From assembly GCF_026107645.2 (NCBI RefSeq), contig NZ_JAPCHV010000004.1, positions 62,001-126,000 on the forward strand: a stretch of DNA of 64,000 nt, written 5' to 3'. Below the pieces are notes generated by a model, which was not told where the DNA came from, made no database searches, and worked only from the letters and a program-made list of their open reading frames with translations. Numbering within the stretch: the stretch's first letter is position 1; each line of letters opens with the position of its first letter. Positions 34,099-43,474 of the stretch are shown here, piece after piece. Origin of the DNA: Flavobacterium sp. MFBS3-15 (GTDB taxonomy: Bacteria > Bacteroidota > Bacteroidia > Flavobacteriales > Flavobacteriaceae). The position numbers and the translations under genes are program-made.

Positions 34099-34707
34099 CT
34101 AGCTAATTCGCGGCTTCTTTTTGAACCTCTTTCCGAACCGTTTCAGCTTATTAACCGTATAATCGGAAGGGTATTGCCTGTTTTTTGTAAGGTTATTAAA
34201 TATAAGTGCCGCTGCCAGAAGTATGGAAGCTCCTGTAAGCACGGGCGTAAGCACATACCAATACCCCATGGCTTTTATTTGAGGAGAGGCAGTAACAGCT
34301 ATCAGTGCCGTAGCGCCGCCCGGCGGATGCAATGTTTTTGTAATCTGCATTGCGATTATAGACAGCGATACAGCCAAAGGCGCTGCCAGCCAGGTTACAT
34401 CGGGCAGCAGCTTTTGCACCGTTACTCCTATAAATGCAGAAATGACATGGCCGCCAATAAGGTTTCGGGGTTGTGCCAGCGGGCTTTGAATGACACCATA
34501 TACCAGCACGCACGATGCGCCAAAAGAACCGATGAGGAATATGAAATCCTGCTCCGGCATTGCCCTGTACTCTATGAAGGCAATAGTGCCAAGGCCCATA
34601 AAAGAACCTAAAAAAGCCCAAAAATGTTCCCTGAAGTCTACAAGTGTTTCTTTGTATACCACATAGCGTGCCTTGCGGTAAGTGCGTTTTATTTTTTCTG
34701 TAGGCAT
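34099..34707 (-). CDS. HPP-family integral membrane protein
   Basis: A 202-residue protein starting at ATG 34707 (MPTEKIKRTYRKARYVVYKE); an upstream in-frame start would lie within the ClC gene. It has four or five membrane helices, and the family motif HPPGGATALIAV sits between helices 3 and 4. The cytoplasmic tail is basic (FGKRFKKK). Some HPP proteins of cyanobacteria and plants transport nitrite; the substrate here is unknown. It follows the ClC gene by one base, which hints at a joint role in anion transport. Confidence 0.88.
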   Translation of the reverse strand: MPTEKIKRTYRKARYVVYKETLVDFREHFWAFLGSFMGLGTIAFIEYRAMPEQDFIFLIGSFGASCVLVYGVIQSPLAQPRNLIGGHVISAFIGVTVQKLLPDVTWLAAPLAVSLSIIAMQITKTLHPPGGATALIAVTASPQIKAMGYWYVLTPVLTGASILLAAALIFNNLTKNRQYPSDYTVNKLKRFGKRFKKKPRIS

Positions 34708-34708
34708 A

Positions 34709-35980
34709 TCATTGCTTATTGGCCGAAAGGCTGTAAACGGTATGGGGATAAATGGCCTGTGCTGTATATTTTGAGATAAGGCACACAATGAGCACAGGGA
34801 GGAACAGTGTGTAGTCGCCTACTAACCCGCAAATGAGGAATAGTGCCGTAAATGGCGCGTGGATGCTGGCGCTTAGCATTGCGGCCATGCCCATTACCAT
34901 AAAGTTGATGGGGATAATGCCTGCATCAAACCAGGTATTGAGCGCAGCACCGGTAAAAAGTCCCAAAAAAGCCCCAATGAACAAACTGGGAGCGAATACC
35001 CCTCCGTCGCCGCCTGCCGAAAGTGTGACCGATGTGATTACCGGCTTTAAAAGCAATATGCCCAAAAAGATGAGGGTGCCGGAAAGTGTCAGTGCGGCGG
35101 TATTGGCTGTGCGGATGCTTTCGCGTATGGCATGGTAGCCGTCCCCGTACAGTTGGGGAAGTATAAAGATCAGGGCACTGATGATGGCTGCACCTACCAA
35201 TATGCGGTGGTAGTGGCTGGCAATTTTTTGCGAGTGCTTTTTAAAGAACATCACGCACTTGGTCATATACACCGCGTTAAGCCCGCACAGAACGCCCAAC
35301 ATCACGAGCCACGGCGCTGCGTGCAGATGCCATTGCGTGATGTTGATGGTAAATAGCGGTTTTTCGCCAATGAGCAGGACGAAGGCATAGGCTATGGCCG
35401 CGGCAAGGACATTGGCAATGACAAACACTTTACTGAGTTTTTTTGCAATCACCTCGTAGGCAAACAGCAGCCCGGCAAAAGGCGTGCAAAACAATGCGGT
35501 AATGCCTGCGGTTATGCCCGCGCAGATCAATTCGGACTTATATTTTTTAAGGAATTTTTCTTTTTCCTGTGCCAATGAACCAATGGCTGCCGATGAAACT
35601 ACTGTAGATACTTCAATGCCCGTGCTACCGCCAAAGCTTACGGTGATCAGCCCGTTGATAAAGTGCGACGGTATCTTGTACGATGGAAGCCCTTTGCCTG
35701 TTGCTGTGCTTTCAAAAACCTCCTTGATGCCTTTGTTCTCTTTCTTTTTAAAAAGGTACTGCCTCAGGATGTAAATAAGCGACAGTCCGAAAAGCGGGAA
35801 CAACAGGATGTATATAATGTTGTTTTGCGACTGGGCAAACAGCACTTCTTCATAATGGTCGGTCATCTTCTTGAGCGATACCGCCAGGAAGGCAGCAAGA
35901 AAGCCAATAATAAGCGATGCTATGATAAGTTTTTGGTATTTTACAAAAGGATAAATTTTACGGATAGAATAGTCAGGCAT
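34709..35980 (-). CDS. ClC-family chloride channel/antiporter protein
   Basis: A 423-residue membrane protein with about ten helices and the ClC motif order. The first anion-site motif is GKGLP (Lys96 where ClC-ec1 has the Ser of GSGIP). The second reads GGSTGIEVST, with Glu123 at the place of the gating Glu of GREGP. The third is GGVFAPSLFIGA. A Lys in the first motif is unusual and could alter anion choice. There is no C-terminal CBS pair. The ATG is at 35980 and a -7 box lies 24 bp upstream. It is followed directly by the HPP gene. Confidence 0.92.
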   Translation of the reverse strand: MPDYSIRKIYPFVKYQKLIIASLIIGFLAAFLAVSLKKMTDHYEEVLFAQSQNNIIYILLFPLFGLSLIYILRQYLFKKKENKGIKEVFESTATGKGLPSYKIPSHFINGLITVSFGGSTGIEVSTVVSSAAIGSLAQEKEKFLKKYKSELICAGITAGITALFCTPFAGLLFAYEVIAKKLSKVFVIANVLAAAIAYAFVLLIGEKPLFTINITQWHLHAAPWLVMLGVLCGLNAVYMTKCVMFFKKHSQKIASHYHRILVGAAIISALIFILPQLYGDGYHAIRESIRTANTAALTLSGTLIFLGILLLKPVITSVTLSAGGDGGVFAPSLFIGAFLGLFTGAALNTWFDAGIIPINFMVMGMAAMLSASIHAPFTALFLICGLVGDYTLFLPVLIVCLISKYTAQAIYPHTVYSLSANKQ

Positions 35981-36004
35981 TGTAATTAATAAGGATGATA
36001 ATCA

Positions 36005-36012
36005 CAAAGGTA
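36005..36012 (-). promoter_or_regulatory. -7 element of the ClC/HPP transcript
   Basis: The minus strand reads TACCTTTG, a perfect TAnnTTTG match, 24 bp before the ClC start codon. No clear TTTG -33 box was found. Confidence 0.4.
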
Positions 36013-36146
36013 CTTTACAGGACTATTTTATGCACGTAAAACAGTGCTAAATATGGTGTTAAATAATTTATGTTTCAAATCGGGATGATTTCTACTGTGG
36101 AATATTTCGCAACTCATCACCAAAATCCTGCAATTCGGTAACCTTT

Positions 36147-36179
36147 TTTATGAATGATGCTTTTTCTGCTGCAACTTTG
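36147..36179 (+). promoter_or_regulatory. Likely promoter of the TonB-dependent receptor
   Basis: TTTA (36147-36150), a 21-bp spacer and CAACTTTG (36172-36179) differ by one base each from the Bacteroidota -33/-7 consensus. The ATG lies 22 bp further on. The rest of the 36013-36146 spacer holds nothing I can support. Confidence 0.4.
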
Positions 36180-36201
36180 ACCCATCAAAACAAAGCAACC
36201 G

Positions 36202-38358
36202 ATGAAACCAATCATTACAATCCTATTTCTTTTAGCCGGTCTGGCGCTTCAGGCACAAACCAAAATTTCGGGAACTGTAACCAACGAAAAGGGACAGCCT
36301 GTAGCCGCTGCCAACATTTTCATCGACGGTACGTACGACGGGGCCACCACAGCCGAGGATGGTACCTTTTCCTTCGAAACTACAGAAACAGGCGCACAGG
36401 TATTGGTCATAACCTTCCTTACCATGGAAGACCTAAGGGTGAATATTGTTGTGGAGGAGTACCAGCCTAAGACATTCACGATGAAGGATAATGTAAATAC
36501 CCTTGATGCCGTAATCATCTCCGCAGGTACTTTCAGCGCGGGCGATAACAGCAAGATCAATGCGCTCAAGCCATTGGATATAGTAACCACAGCTGGTGCC
36601 GCGGGCGATATCGTGGGGGCGCTCAACACCCTGCCCGGTACACAAACGGTAGGGGAGAGCGGCAGGCTGTTTGTCAGGGGCGGCGAAAGTGATGAAACAC
36701 AGACTTTTGTAGACGGCATTCGTGTGGCACAACCCTATGGTGCTACTGCAAACAACATCCCGACCCGAGGGCGCTTTTCACCCTTCCTGTTCAGTGGGAT
36801 GACGTTTTCTACCGGCGGCTATTCGGCAGAGTTTGGCGAAGCACTTTCCAGTGTGCTGCTGCTCAATACGATAGAAGAGCCCGCCCAGGAACAAACCGAC
36901 ATTGCACTCATGACAGTGGGCCTCGGCCTTGGCAATACCCAAAAATGGGATAAGAGTTCGCTTAGCTTCAACGCGGCCTATACCGACCTTGCACCCTACC
37001 AATGGGCTGTACCGCAGAATGTAGACTGGAACAAACCCTACCGTTCACTTGCCGGCGAAACTGTGTACCGCTATAAATTCGAAAGCGGGATGCTAAAAGT
37101 GTATGCCGCCTTCGACCATGCGACTTTTGACCTTAACCAGAAGGATATTAACAGGCCTGGAGATCCAACTCGTGTAGACATGGCCAACGACAATTTCTAC
37201 ACCAACGCATCCTATAAAGGGATGTTTGGCACACAATGGACCATCCATACCGGAGTTGCCTACGGATATAGCCATAACGGAATCAATTTAGGGCCGGACG
37301 AGGTCACCAACGGCGAACATAGCTCGCACATGAAGCTGAAGCTGGGCAAGAAGTTCAGCAACAGGATAAGGCTTACTTTCGGCGGGGATTATTTCATTAC
37401 CGATTTCAATGAGGATTATAGCCAGCCCGACGGGTTTACTTTCAACAGCGGTTACAATAACTCAATAGCTGCAGGTTATGCTGAGGCAGACTTTACCTTT
37501 ACCAGAAACTTTGCCCTCAAGGCTGGCGTGAGGACTTCGCATTCCTCGCTGTTACGTGAAGGTACTTTTGAGCCACGGGCCGCACTCGCCTACAAAGTGA
37601 GCAACAGAAGCCAGTTCTCCCTTGCCTATGGTGACTTTTACCAGACCCCAAAGGCCGATTATGTAAAGTATTTCAGAGATTTTGAATATGAGAAAACCGC
37701 ACATTACATCTTCAATTATATGTACAATGCCGATGGGCGCAACTTCCGTGCAGAGTTGTACCACAAGGAGTACGACAACTTGGTGAAGTACGATACGCCT
37801 GTGGTGCAGTATAATTCGCAGTTCAATAACAACGGTAGTGGCTATGCACGCGGCCTGGATCTTTTCTGGAGGGACAGCAAGTCCATAAAGTTCCTGGATT
37901 ACTGGGTGTCTTATTCCTATATAGACAGCAAAAGGGACTATAGGAATTACGAAACCAGCGTAACGCCGGGCTACATCGCTAACCACAATTTTTCTGTAGT
38001 GACCAAATATTTCATTACCGACCTGAGGTCCCAGTTGGGAATAACCCACACATTCAACTCCGGCAGGCCGTACGATAATCCCAATGAAACAGCCTTTATG
38101 AACAGTAAAACAAAAAGCTACAACAACCTGAGCCTGAGCTGGGCATATCTCGTAAGCGACCAAAAGATACTATATCTTTCAGTGTCCAACGTACTGGGGA
38201 CGGATAATGTATTCGGCTATACCTATGCCAACAACCCGGGTGCCGACGGTATGTATGCAAGGCAGGCGGTAAGGCAGGCAGCAGACCGCTTCATCTTTGT
38301 GGGCTTCTTCTGGACCATCAGCGATGATAAGAAAACGAACCAGTTGGATAAGCTTTAA
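36202..38358 (+). CDS. TonB-dependent outer-membrane receptor with carboxypeptidase-like regulatory domain
   Basis: A 718-residue receptor with signal peptide MKPIITILFLLAGLALQAQ. Residues 20-105 form a CarboxypepD_reg-like beta-sandwich (TKISGTVTNEKGQPVAAANIFIDGTYDGA). The plug domain follows, with NTLPGTQTVGESGRLFVRGGESDETQTFVDGI (about 145-180). The remainder is a 22-strand barrel ending in DRFIFVGFFWTISDD and a short tail. It lacks a neighbouring SusD lipoprotein, so it is more likely a siderophore, metal or small-molecule receptor than a SusCD glycan importer. The ligand is unknown. It is one of only two plus-strand genes in the first 43 kb. Confidence 0.94.
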   Translation: MKPIITILFLLAGLALQAQTKISGTVTNEKGQPVAAANIFIDGTYDGATTAEDGTFSFETTETGAQVLVITFLTMEDLRVNIVVEEYQPKTFTMKDNVNTLDAVIISAGTFSAGDNSKINALKPLDIVTTAGAAGDIVGALNTLPGTQTVGESGRLFVRGGESDETQTFVDGIRVAQPYGATANNIPTRGRFSPFLFSGMTFSTGGYSAEFGEALSSVLLLNTIEEPAQEQTDIALMTVGLGLGNTQKWDKSSLSFNAAYTDLAPYQWAVPQNVDWNKPYRSLAGETVYRYKFESGMLKVYAAFDHATFDLNQKDINRPGDPTRVDMANDNFYTNASYKGMFGTQWTIHTGVAYGYSHNGINLGPDEVTNGEHSSHMKLKLGKKFSNRIRLTFGGDYFITDFNEDYSQPDGFTFNSGYNNSIAAGYAEADFTFTRNFALKAGVRTSHSSLLREGTFEPRAALAYKVSNRSQFSLAYGDFYQTPKADYVKYFRDFEYEKTAHYIFNYMYNADGRNFRAELYHKEYDNLVKYDTPVVQYNSQFNNNGSGYARGLDLFWRDSKSIKFLDYWVSYSYIDSKRDYRNYETSVTPGYIANHNFSVVTKYFITDLRSQLGITHTFNSGRPYDNPNETAFMNSKTKSYNNLSLSWAYLVSDQKILYLSVSNVLGTDNVFGYTYANNPGADGMYARQAVRQAADRFIFVGFFWTISDDKKTNQLDKL

Positions 38359-38377
38359 GTTGAGTTTAGTTAACAGG

Positions 38378-38416
38378 AAACCTGTAAGGCTATGGCTTTG
38401 CAGGTTTTTGTTTTTT
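38378..38416 (+). terminator. Rho-independent terminator of the TonB-dependent receptor
   Basis: A stem of about 13 pairs (38378-38390 with 38395-38407, two G-T wobbles, TATG loop) is followed by a T-rich run (TTTTTGTTTTTT). It begins 19 bp past the stop codon. Confidence 0.85.
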
Positions 38417-38446
38417 GAACAGAGGTTATGAGTTATTTTAGAGATT

Positions 38447-38845
38447 TCAATATGGCGAATTTTTTATGGAAATCAATTTGTAGATCGTCAGTTTTTTAAC
38501 TTCATCATCTTTATAGCCACTAAAATTAAATATTAATGATTCTGTTATTTCCAAATTATAATCCGATACGGTAATATACACTTCATCATTTAAAATCGAT
38601 TCGTGAGGCGGGTATTGCTCCGCTTTGCAAATTACAAATAGGAGTATATCCTCTCCGTAACTTATTTTATGGAAGTCTTTTATCGTAGCCTTATAAATAC
38701 TGGCGGTTTTAAAGCAGCCACAATCAATGGGTGATTTTTGAAAATCGGATAAAGAAACCTTCATTGTTATTTCTTTAGGCTTCGGAAGTCCCTGGCCATA
38801 AGCCGCGGTAAGGAATAACGTGAATATCAGGATTGCTAATTTCAT
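38447..38845 (-). CDS. Small secreted protein of unknown function
   Basis: A 132-residue protein starting at ATG 38845 with signal peptide MKLAILIFTLFLTAAYGQ; the TTG further up is unlikely. It has a CGCF motif near residue 45 (PIDCGCFKTASIYKATI) and a later single Cys. No family is recognised. It lies 16 bp downstream of a lipoprotein gene on the same strand and is probably co-transcribed. Confidence 0.6.
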   Translation of the reverse strand: MKLAILIFTLFLTAAYGQGLPKPKEITMKVSLSDFQKSPIDCGCFKTASIYKATIKDFHKISYGEDILLFVICKAEQYPPHESILNDEVYITVSDYNLEITESLIFNFSGYKDDEVKKLTIYKLISIKNSPY

Positions 38846-38861
38846 AAGAATCAATAGAAAA

Positions 38862-39395
38862 TTACGCTTTACGATTTTTATTTTGGATATCCGTAGGTTT
38901 CGGCCATGGAGGAAGTCTTATCTCGTCGAGATTGCCACAATCTATATTGTTGTGATAGGGTTTAAAATGCATTTGTCCTTTTAAAGTGTAAAGTTTATCG
39001 GCTGCCGCACCAAGCTCATCCGATGGCACCTTTCCATACCAATATACCGAATTTTCAACCCTACCTCTCTTGCTGTATAGTTTTATTCCGACACCGTCCA
39101 TAAGATTTTCATCATTGTAAACGCTGCCATATTCAGCAAAATTTATGCGCGAAGCAATGGCGACCAAAGTGTCTCGTAAAGGTTTTTCAACCAGGGTATA
39201 AAAATTCCGGAATTCCCCTGTACTAATGTCCCTGTCCTGTAGATAAACCGTGTCGCTGTTATTGATTTTAAGGGAAAAATTCTGGCGCATGGCATCTACT
39301 GAAAATACAAATGCATTGAAAGGGATATCGCCTGATTCTTTTTTAGAGCAGGCGGTAAGAGTAATCAATAAAATCAGCGATACTGCTTTTTTCAT
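38862..39395 (-). CDS. Predicted lipoprotein of unknown function
   Basis: A 177-residue protein with a lipoprotein signal (MKKAVSLILLITLTACSKK). The mature part has mixed strands and one motif of note, DSVYWYG-like YWYGKVPSDELGAAADKLY. The end (DCGNLDEIRLPPWPKPTDI) is Pro-rich. I do not recognise the family. It is followed at 16 bp by the small secreted protein. Confidence 0.62.
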   Translation of the reverse strand: MKKAVSLILLITLTACSKKESGDIPFNAFVFSVDAMRQNFSLKINNSDTVYLQDRDISTGEFRNFYTLVEKPLRDTLVAIASRINFAEYGSVYNDENLMDGVGIKLYSKRGRVENSVYWYGKVPSDELGAAADKLYTLKGQMHFKPYHNNIDCGNLDEIRLPPWPKPTDIQNKNRKA

Positions 39396-39442
39396 AATGT
39401 TTATAGGTACGAGGGTATCTCAATCTGATTTAAAATCTGAAA

Positions 39443-42400
39443 TTACTTCGTCACATACACCCAGCCCACAATAGGCTCCGGGAAATCAGGATCGTTAAGT
39501 TCCAGTACAAAATAGTAGGTACCTACGGGAACGGTAGTGCCTTCGGGTCCCACCTTTTCTACTGTGGCGATGGCATCCCAATCCTCTTTATTGTGGTCTC
39601 CTGTCCACACAAGGTTGCCCCAGCGGTTGTATATGGTCATCCTGAAGTTGAGGAACACATTGCGCAGGCCTTCCACAAAAAAGGTGTCATTATAGGTGTC
39701 ATTGTTCGGGGTTACATAGTTGTAGGTAATGGGAGCACACTTTTTGGTCTTCAGCAGGAACGATGCTGTGGTATGGCATGTGCCATTGAACAGGCGTACA
39801 TAAATGCGCTGCGGATTCTCTGTGGTTACAAACTGCGAAGTATTGTATATGCGGTCAATGTCCTGGTCGGCATTTTGCTGGGTAAGGTAAAAAGTTACTA
39901 TCTCGTCAGGGTAATTCTTTAGTGATTCTGCATAAGCCGAAAAATCGAACGTTGCCAGCCCGAAGCCTTTATCACACATTTCAATGTCGGCAGGCTGTTG
40001 CAGCACAGGAGAAAGCACAAGATTAGCCGGCTGCGTAAAGCTGTTGTTTGTTTCGTCAGCCTCAACGATGATACCGCTACCGTCGCCCGTATCATCGGCT
40101 ACAAATGTCAGTTCGAAGTCCAGGGGTACGCCAATAGGGATGGTCAGCAGTATAAAGCCGCTCTCGCTTTCGCCAATGGCGATATCTTCCAGTGTTTCCG
40201 TGTAGTCGAGGAATTCACCATTTACGTAGATGCTCACTGGCGTACCCGCAGGCAGTATGTCGGCACTACCGGTGTTGTGTACGGTATAGTGTACATGCAG
40301 TATGCGCGAGTTGCACTGCTTGTAGATGTCATCGATGGTTACGGTTGCATCAGGAAAGTAGCAATCTACCGCGGTAAGCGTGAAGGATGCCGTATCAAAA
40401 CAGCCGTTTACATCTTCAAGCCGCACATAGATTTCCTGAACCAGTCCGCTGGATGTGTATGCTTCCGGGGTGTCAATGTCATTATCCCCGGTATTTGCAT
40501 CTTCCTGAGAGGTATGGAAGGTAACCACATCGGCGGGATCGTCTTTCAGCGAAGTCAGGTAAGACGAAAAATCAAACAGCCCGATGCCGGAGTTGTTAAA
40601 AGTCTCACATGCTGTAATATCGGCAGGCTGTGCCATTACCGGCGAGATCCATATTTCCGAATTGCGTGTAAATGAGTTGTTGGTTTCGATGGTCTCCACT
40701 ACCAATCCGGAACCCGTACCGTTGTCATCCACTACAAAAGTGAGGTTGAACAGCAAAGGTATCGAGACAGGGATGTCAATAGTAATGGTTGCAGGCAGGG
40801 TACCGTTAATCGGGATGTCTGCCAGGGTTGTTGTTACGGTGATCAGTGTGGCATTGGCATAAATGGCCACCTGCGTCCCTGCCGGGAGGATGTCAAAGCT
40901 ATCCGGGTTGCTAACCGTATAATTGATTGTGAAGGTACGTGAATCGCAGTTTTGGGCTACATTGTTTATTTGCACCACACCGTCGGGGAAGTAGCAGTCG
41001 ATGATGAGCAGGCGGAAGGACGCGGTGTCGAAGCAGCCGTTGGCATCGGTAAGGCGCACGAATATTTCGGTGTTGTGTGCGGCCTGGTACGCTTCGGGGT
41101 TATCAATTTCCGATACGTTATTGATTGCGTCGTCCTGGGTAGTGTGGAAGGTAATGACATCGGTAGGGTTATTTTTCAGCGTTTGGAGATAAGCTGAAAA
41201 ATCGAACTCACCTATGCCCGAGCCATTGAAGGTCTCGCAACCGGTAATGTCGGCGGGCTGTTGCAGTACCGGCGATATCCACAGCGTCACAGCCTGTAAG
41301 GCCGTGTTGTTACCCTCGTTAATTTCGTCTACCTGGTTATTGTGGTCTACCCGCAACAGTAAATTAAAGCTTAGTGGTATGCCGGCAGGAATGGTCACGG
41401 TAATGCTTCCCGGCTCGCTTCCTCCTACAGGGATGTCTGCTAAAGTCGTCGTAACGCCCAGAAAGGTGTTATTAGCATAAACAGCGACTGTAGTCCCGGC
41501 TGGAAGTAGGTCGACACTGTTGGTATTGGTTACTGTAAACTGTATTGTAATGATGCGGGAGTCGCAGGCTTGTGCAATATCATCGATGACGATGCGTGCA
41601 TCAGGAAACTGGCAGTCGTCAACAAAAACAAGGAATGAGCCATAACCTACGCATCCATTAGCTGTTTCGACACGTACCCATATTTCCGTAGGCGATGCAC
41701 TCATTGGATAGGACGTGAGGTTCGTAATGTTGCCGGTATTGTTTTGGGCCGCCTGAAGGGTAGGGAAGAACCTCACAATGTCGGTATCATCTTCCTTTAA
41801 TGATTGCTCATATTCCGAAAAGTCGACTACGCCCGTACCGGGTGCAGAGGGGTCTTCGCAAATGGTAATATCGGCAGGGTTGGGCGTTGGGTTGAGCCAA
41901 AGCGAGTCGTTAATTATAAAAGTGTTGTTGGCCTCGTTTGTTTCTGTTACCGCAGAAATATGGTCTACAATGAGCAATAGTTCGAAGTCGGCAGGAGCAC
42001 TATTGGGCACTGTTATGTTGATGCTACCGCTTTCGCTGCCGCCTATAGGTAGTTCTGTCGTGGTAACTACTGTTGCCACCAGATCGCCGTTGATGTAAAA
42101 CCCGACTGTTGTTCCCGCAGGCAATGGGTCGGTACTGTTTACGTTGCTTACCGTATAATCTACATTGATGGTGCGTGAATTACAGCTTTTGGCAATGTCA
42201 TCCACAACCACGGTAGCATCGGGCAACTGGCTGTTGAGCTTGGTCACGATAGCATTGATCATCACGAAGTCCTGTCCCGATTGTAAGGCTATCTCCGCTG
42301 ATTCATCGCCTATGGCTATATTGTTCTGGATGTCGTATACATCCAGGTCCATATTGTACATATTGCTCAGGTTGGCCTCGGTATTGGTTCCGTTAAAAGC

Positions 42401-43114
42401 ATTGTTAGCGGGGTTTATCGCATTGCTAAGTACATTGCCGTTAATAGTGAGGCTTTCGGTAACAGCCAGGCCGGCATCGCCTTCCCATGCCACGAAACCA
42501 ATTTTTGCACCAACATTATCAATTACATTGAGGCTTGGCAGTGTAATGTTGATGGCAGTAGGTACGTACTCCAAACCATCATACAGGTTAAGCTGGTTGA
42601 GGGGTAAGGAGGCATTTTCATAAAAAACAATGATGGCCCATCCGCCAAAATTGGTCTTGATGCCGCAATACAGCGGATCGGAAATCCATGCGGTCAGGTC
42701 GAGTTCCGATACGGTGTATGCGCCGTTGCCCGTTGCCTGCACTTGTGCCGTAACATCGGCAAAGGCGCTGAAGTAGGCACGGGTCTGGCCATCGGTATTG
42801 AGTGCGGAAAGCGGAAAATTGCGCTGTTGCGTCACCGGCTGGCCATTGAGCAGTATGTCAAAATCGCCTGTTCCCGATCCCGCCCAGTACAAGTAGGCGG
42901 CAATTATATTGTTGCCCGGAGCCAGGTTGAGGTTGGCCGACGATGAGGTATTGATGGTGCAGGTAGGCGTGATGTTGTTCTCGGACGGGTTGAGCGTGTT
43001 GCCCACAAACGTAAAGTCGTACCGTCCATTGAACTGCTGGTACAGGCTGATGTCCTGTCCGAAAGAACCATAAGCTATCAACGCAAAAAGTAAGGTGAGT
43101 AATTTTTCTTTCAC
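39443..43114 (-). CDS. T9SS type B surface protein with alternating CARDB and Asp-rich repeats
   Basis: A 1223-residue protein starting at GTG 43114; signal peptide MKEKLLTLLFALIAYGSFGQ. Residues 20-290 form an N-terminal beta domain (NNIIAAYLYWAGSGTGDFDILLNG). Four units of about 208 residues follow, each a CARDB-like domain (SRTINVDYTVSN, PAGTTVGFYING, NEANNTF) and a module with PADITxCE, FDFSxYxxSLK and EIYVRLxDxNGCFDTASF. The C terminus is CHU_C (NYVTPNNDTYNDTFFVEG to VGWVYVTK). The DNA repeat period is about 625 bp. Adhesion or gliding function is inferred from family. Confidence 0.93.
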   Translation of the reverse strand: MKEKLLTLLFALIAYGSFGQDISLYQQFNGRYDFTFVGNTLNPSENNITPTCTINTSSSANLNLAPGNNIIAAYLYWAGSGTGDFDILLNGQPVTQQRNFPLSALNTDGQTRAYFSAFADVTAQVQATGNGAYTVSELDLTAWISDPLYCGIKTNFGGWAIIVFYENASLPLNQLNLYDGLEYVPTAINITLPSLNVIDNVGAKIGFVAWEGDAGLAVTESLTINGNVLSNAINPANNAFNGTNTEANLSNMYNMDLDVYDIQNNIAIGDESAEIALQSGQDFVMINAIVTKLNSQLPDATVVVDDIAKSCNSRTINVDYTVSNVNSTDPLPAGTTVGFYINGDLVATVVTTTELPIGGSESGSINITVPNSAPADFELLLIVDHISAVTETNEANNTFIINDSLWLNPTPNPADITICEDPSAPGTGVVDFSEYEQSLKEDDTDIVRFFPTLQAAQNNTGNITNLTSYPMSASPTEIWVRVETANGCVGYGSFLVFVDDCQFPDARIVIDDIAQACDSRIITIQFTVTNTNSVDLLPAGTTVAVYANNTFLGVTTTLADIPVGGSEPGSITVTIPAGIPLSFNLLLRVDHNNQVDEINEGNNTALQAVTLWISPVLQQPADITGCETFNGSGIGEFDFSAYLQTLKNNPTDVITFHTTQDDAINNVSEIDNPEAYQAAHNTEIFVRLTDANGCFDTASFRLLIIDCYFPDGVVQINNVAQNCDSRTFTINYTVSNPDSFDILPAGTQVAIYANATLITVTTTLADIPINGTLPATITIDIPVSIPLLFNLTFVVDDNGTGSGLVVETIETNNSFTRNSEIWISPVMAQPADITACETFNNSGIGLFDFSSYLTSLKDDPADVVTFHTSQEDANTGDNDIDTPEAYTSSGLVQEIYVRLEDVNGCFDTASFTLTAVDCYFPDATVTIDDIYKQCNSRILHVHYTVHNTGSADILPAGTPVSIYVNGEFLDYTETLEDIAIGESESGFILLTIPIGVPLDFELTFVADDTGDGSGIIVEADETNNSFTQPANLVLSPVLQQPADIEMCDKGFGLATFDFSAYAESLKNYPDEIVTFYLTQQNADQDIDRIYNTSQFVTTENPQRIYVRLFNGTCHTTASFLLKTKKCAPITYNYVTPNNDTYNDTFFVEGLRNVFLNFRMTIYNRWGNLVWTGDHNKEDWDAIATVEKVGPEGTTVPVGTYYFVLELNDPDFPEPIVGWVYVTK

Positions 43115-43273
43115 TGCAATTTTCTTTTTTTGCTTAAAATTAACAATTATTTACTAACCCCCAATTTTTTAACTTATAGAACAGGCATTTAGCAATGGGC
43201 GTTGATAATTGAACAATGAAATGGGATGTGCCAAATAATTTTTCTATTTTTACCCGTTATATACAAAACAGCT
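43115..43273. other. Divergent spacer ahead of the surface-glycan locus
   Basis: The 159-bp spacer lies between the T9SS gene (minus) and the small membrane protein gene (plus). On the plus strand TATTTTTA (43245-43252) is one base off the -7 consensus and lies 21 bp from the ATG at 43274. A near -7 on the minus strand is TAATTTTA. No other feature is evident. Confidence 0.35.
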
Positions 43274-43474
43274 ATGAGTATACTACCTTTATATTTTGAT
43301 CCGGGAACAGGCGCCCTTGTGGCACAGGCCGTGGCGGCCGTTGGTGCCGGCGTATTGCTTTTTTACAAAAGGATTAAGTACGGCATACAGTCGTTCTTTG
43401 GTAAAAAGAAAGACGACAGCCTGATGGGTGACATTGACATTGAAGAAAGTAAGGATGGCGGAGACAGCAAATAG
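43274..43474 (+). CDS. Small single-span membrane protein
   Basis: A 66-residue protein from ATG 43274 (MSILPLYFDPGTGALVAQ). It has one Gly/Ala-rich membrane helix (residues 13-31) followed by a basic amphipathic stretch (KRIKYGIQSFFGKKK) and an acidic tail. It overlaps the methyltransferase start by 20 bp, so the two are translated together. Short proteins with an FDPGTGA start occur beside glycan-modifying enzymes in many genomes; the function is unknown. An extra upstream start at 43226 would add a Cys-rich leader with no support. Confidence 0.72.
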   Translation: MSILPLYFDPGTGALVAQAVAAVGAGVLLFYKRIKYGIQSFFGKKKDDSLMGDIDIEESKDGGDSK

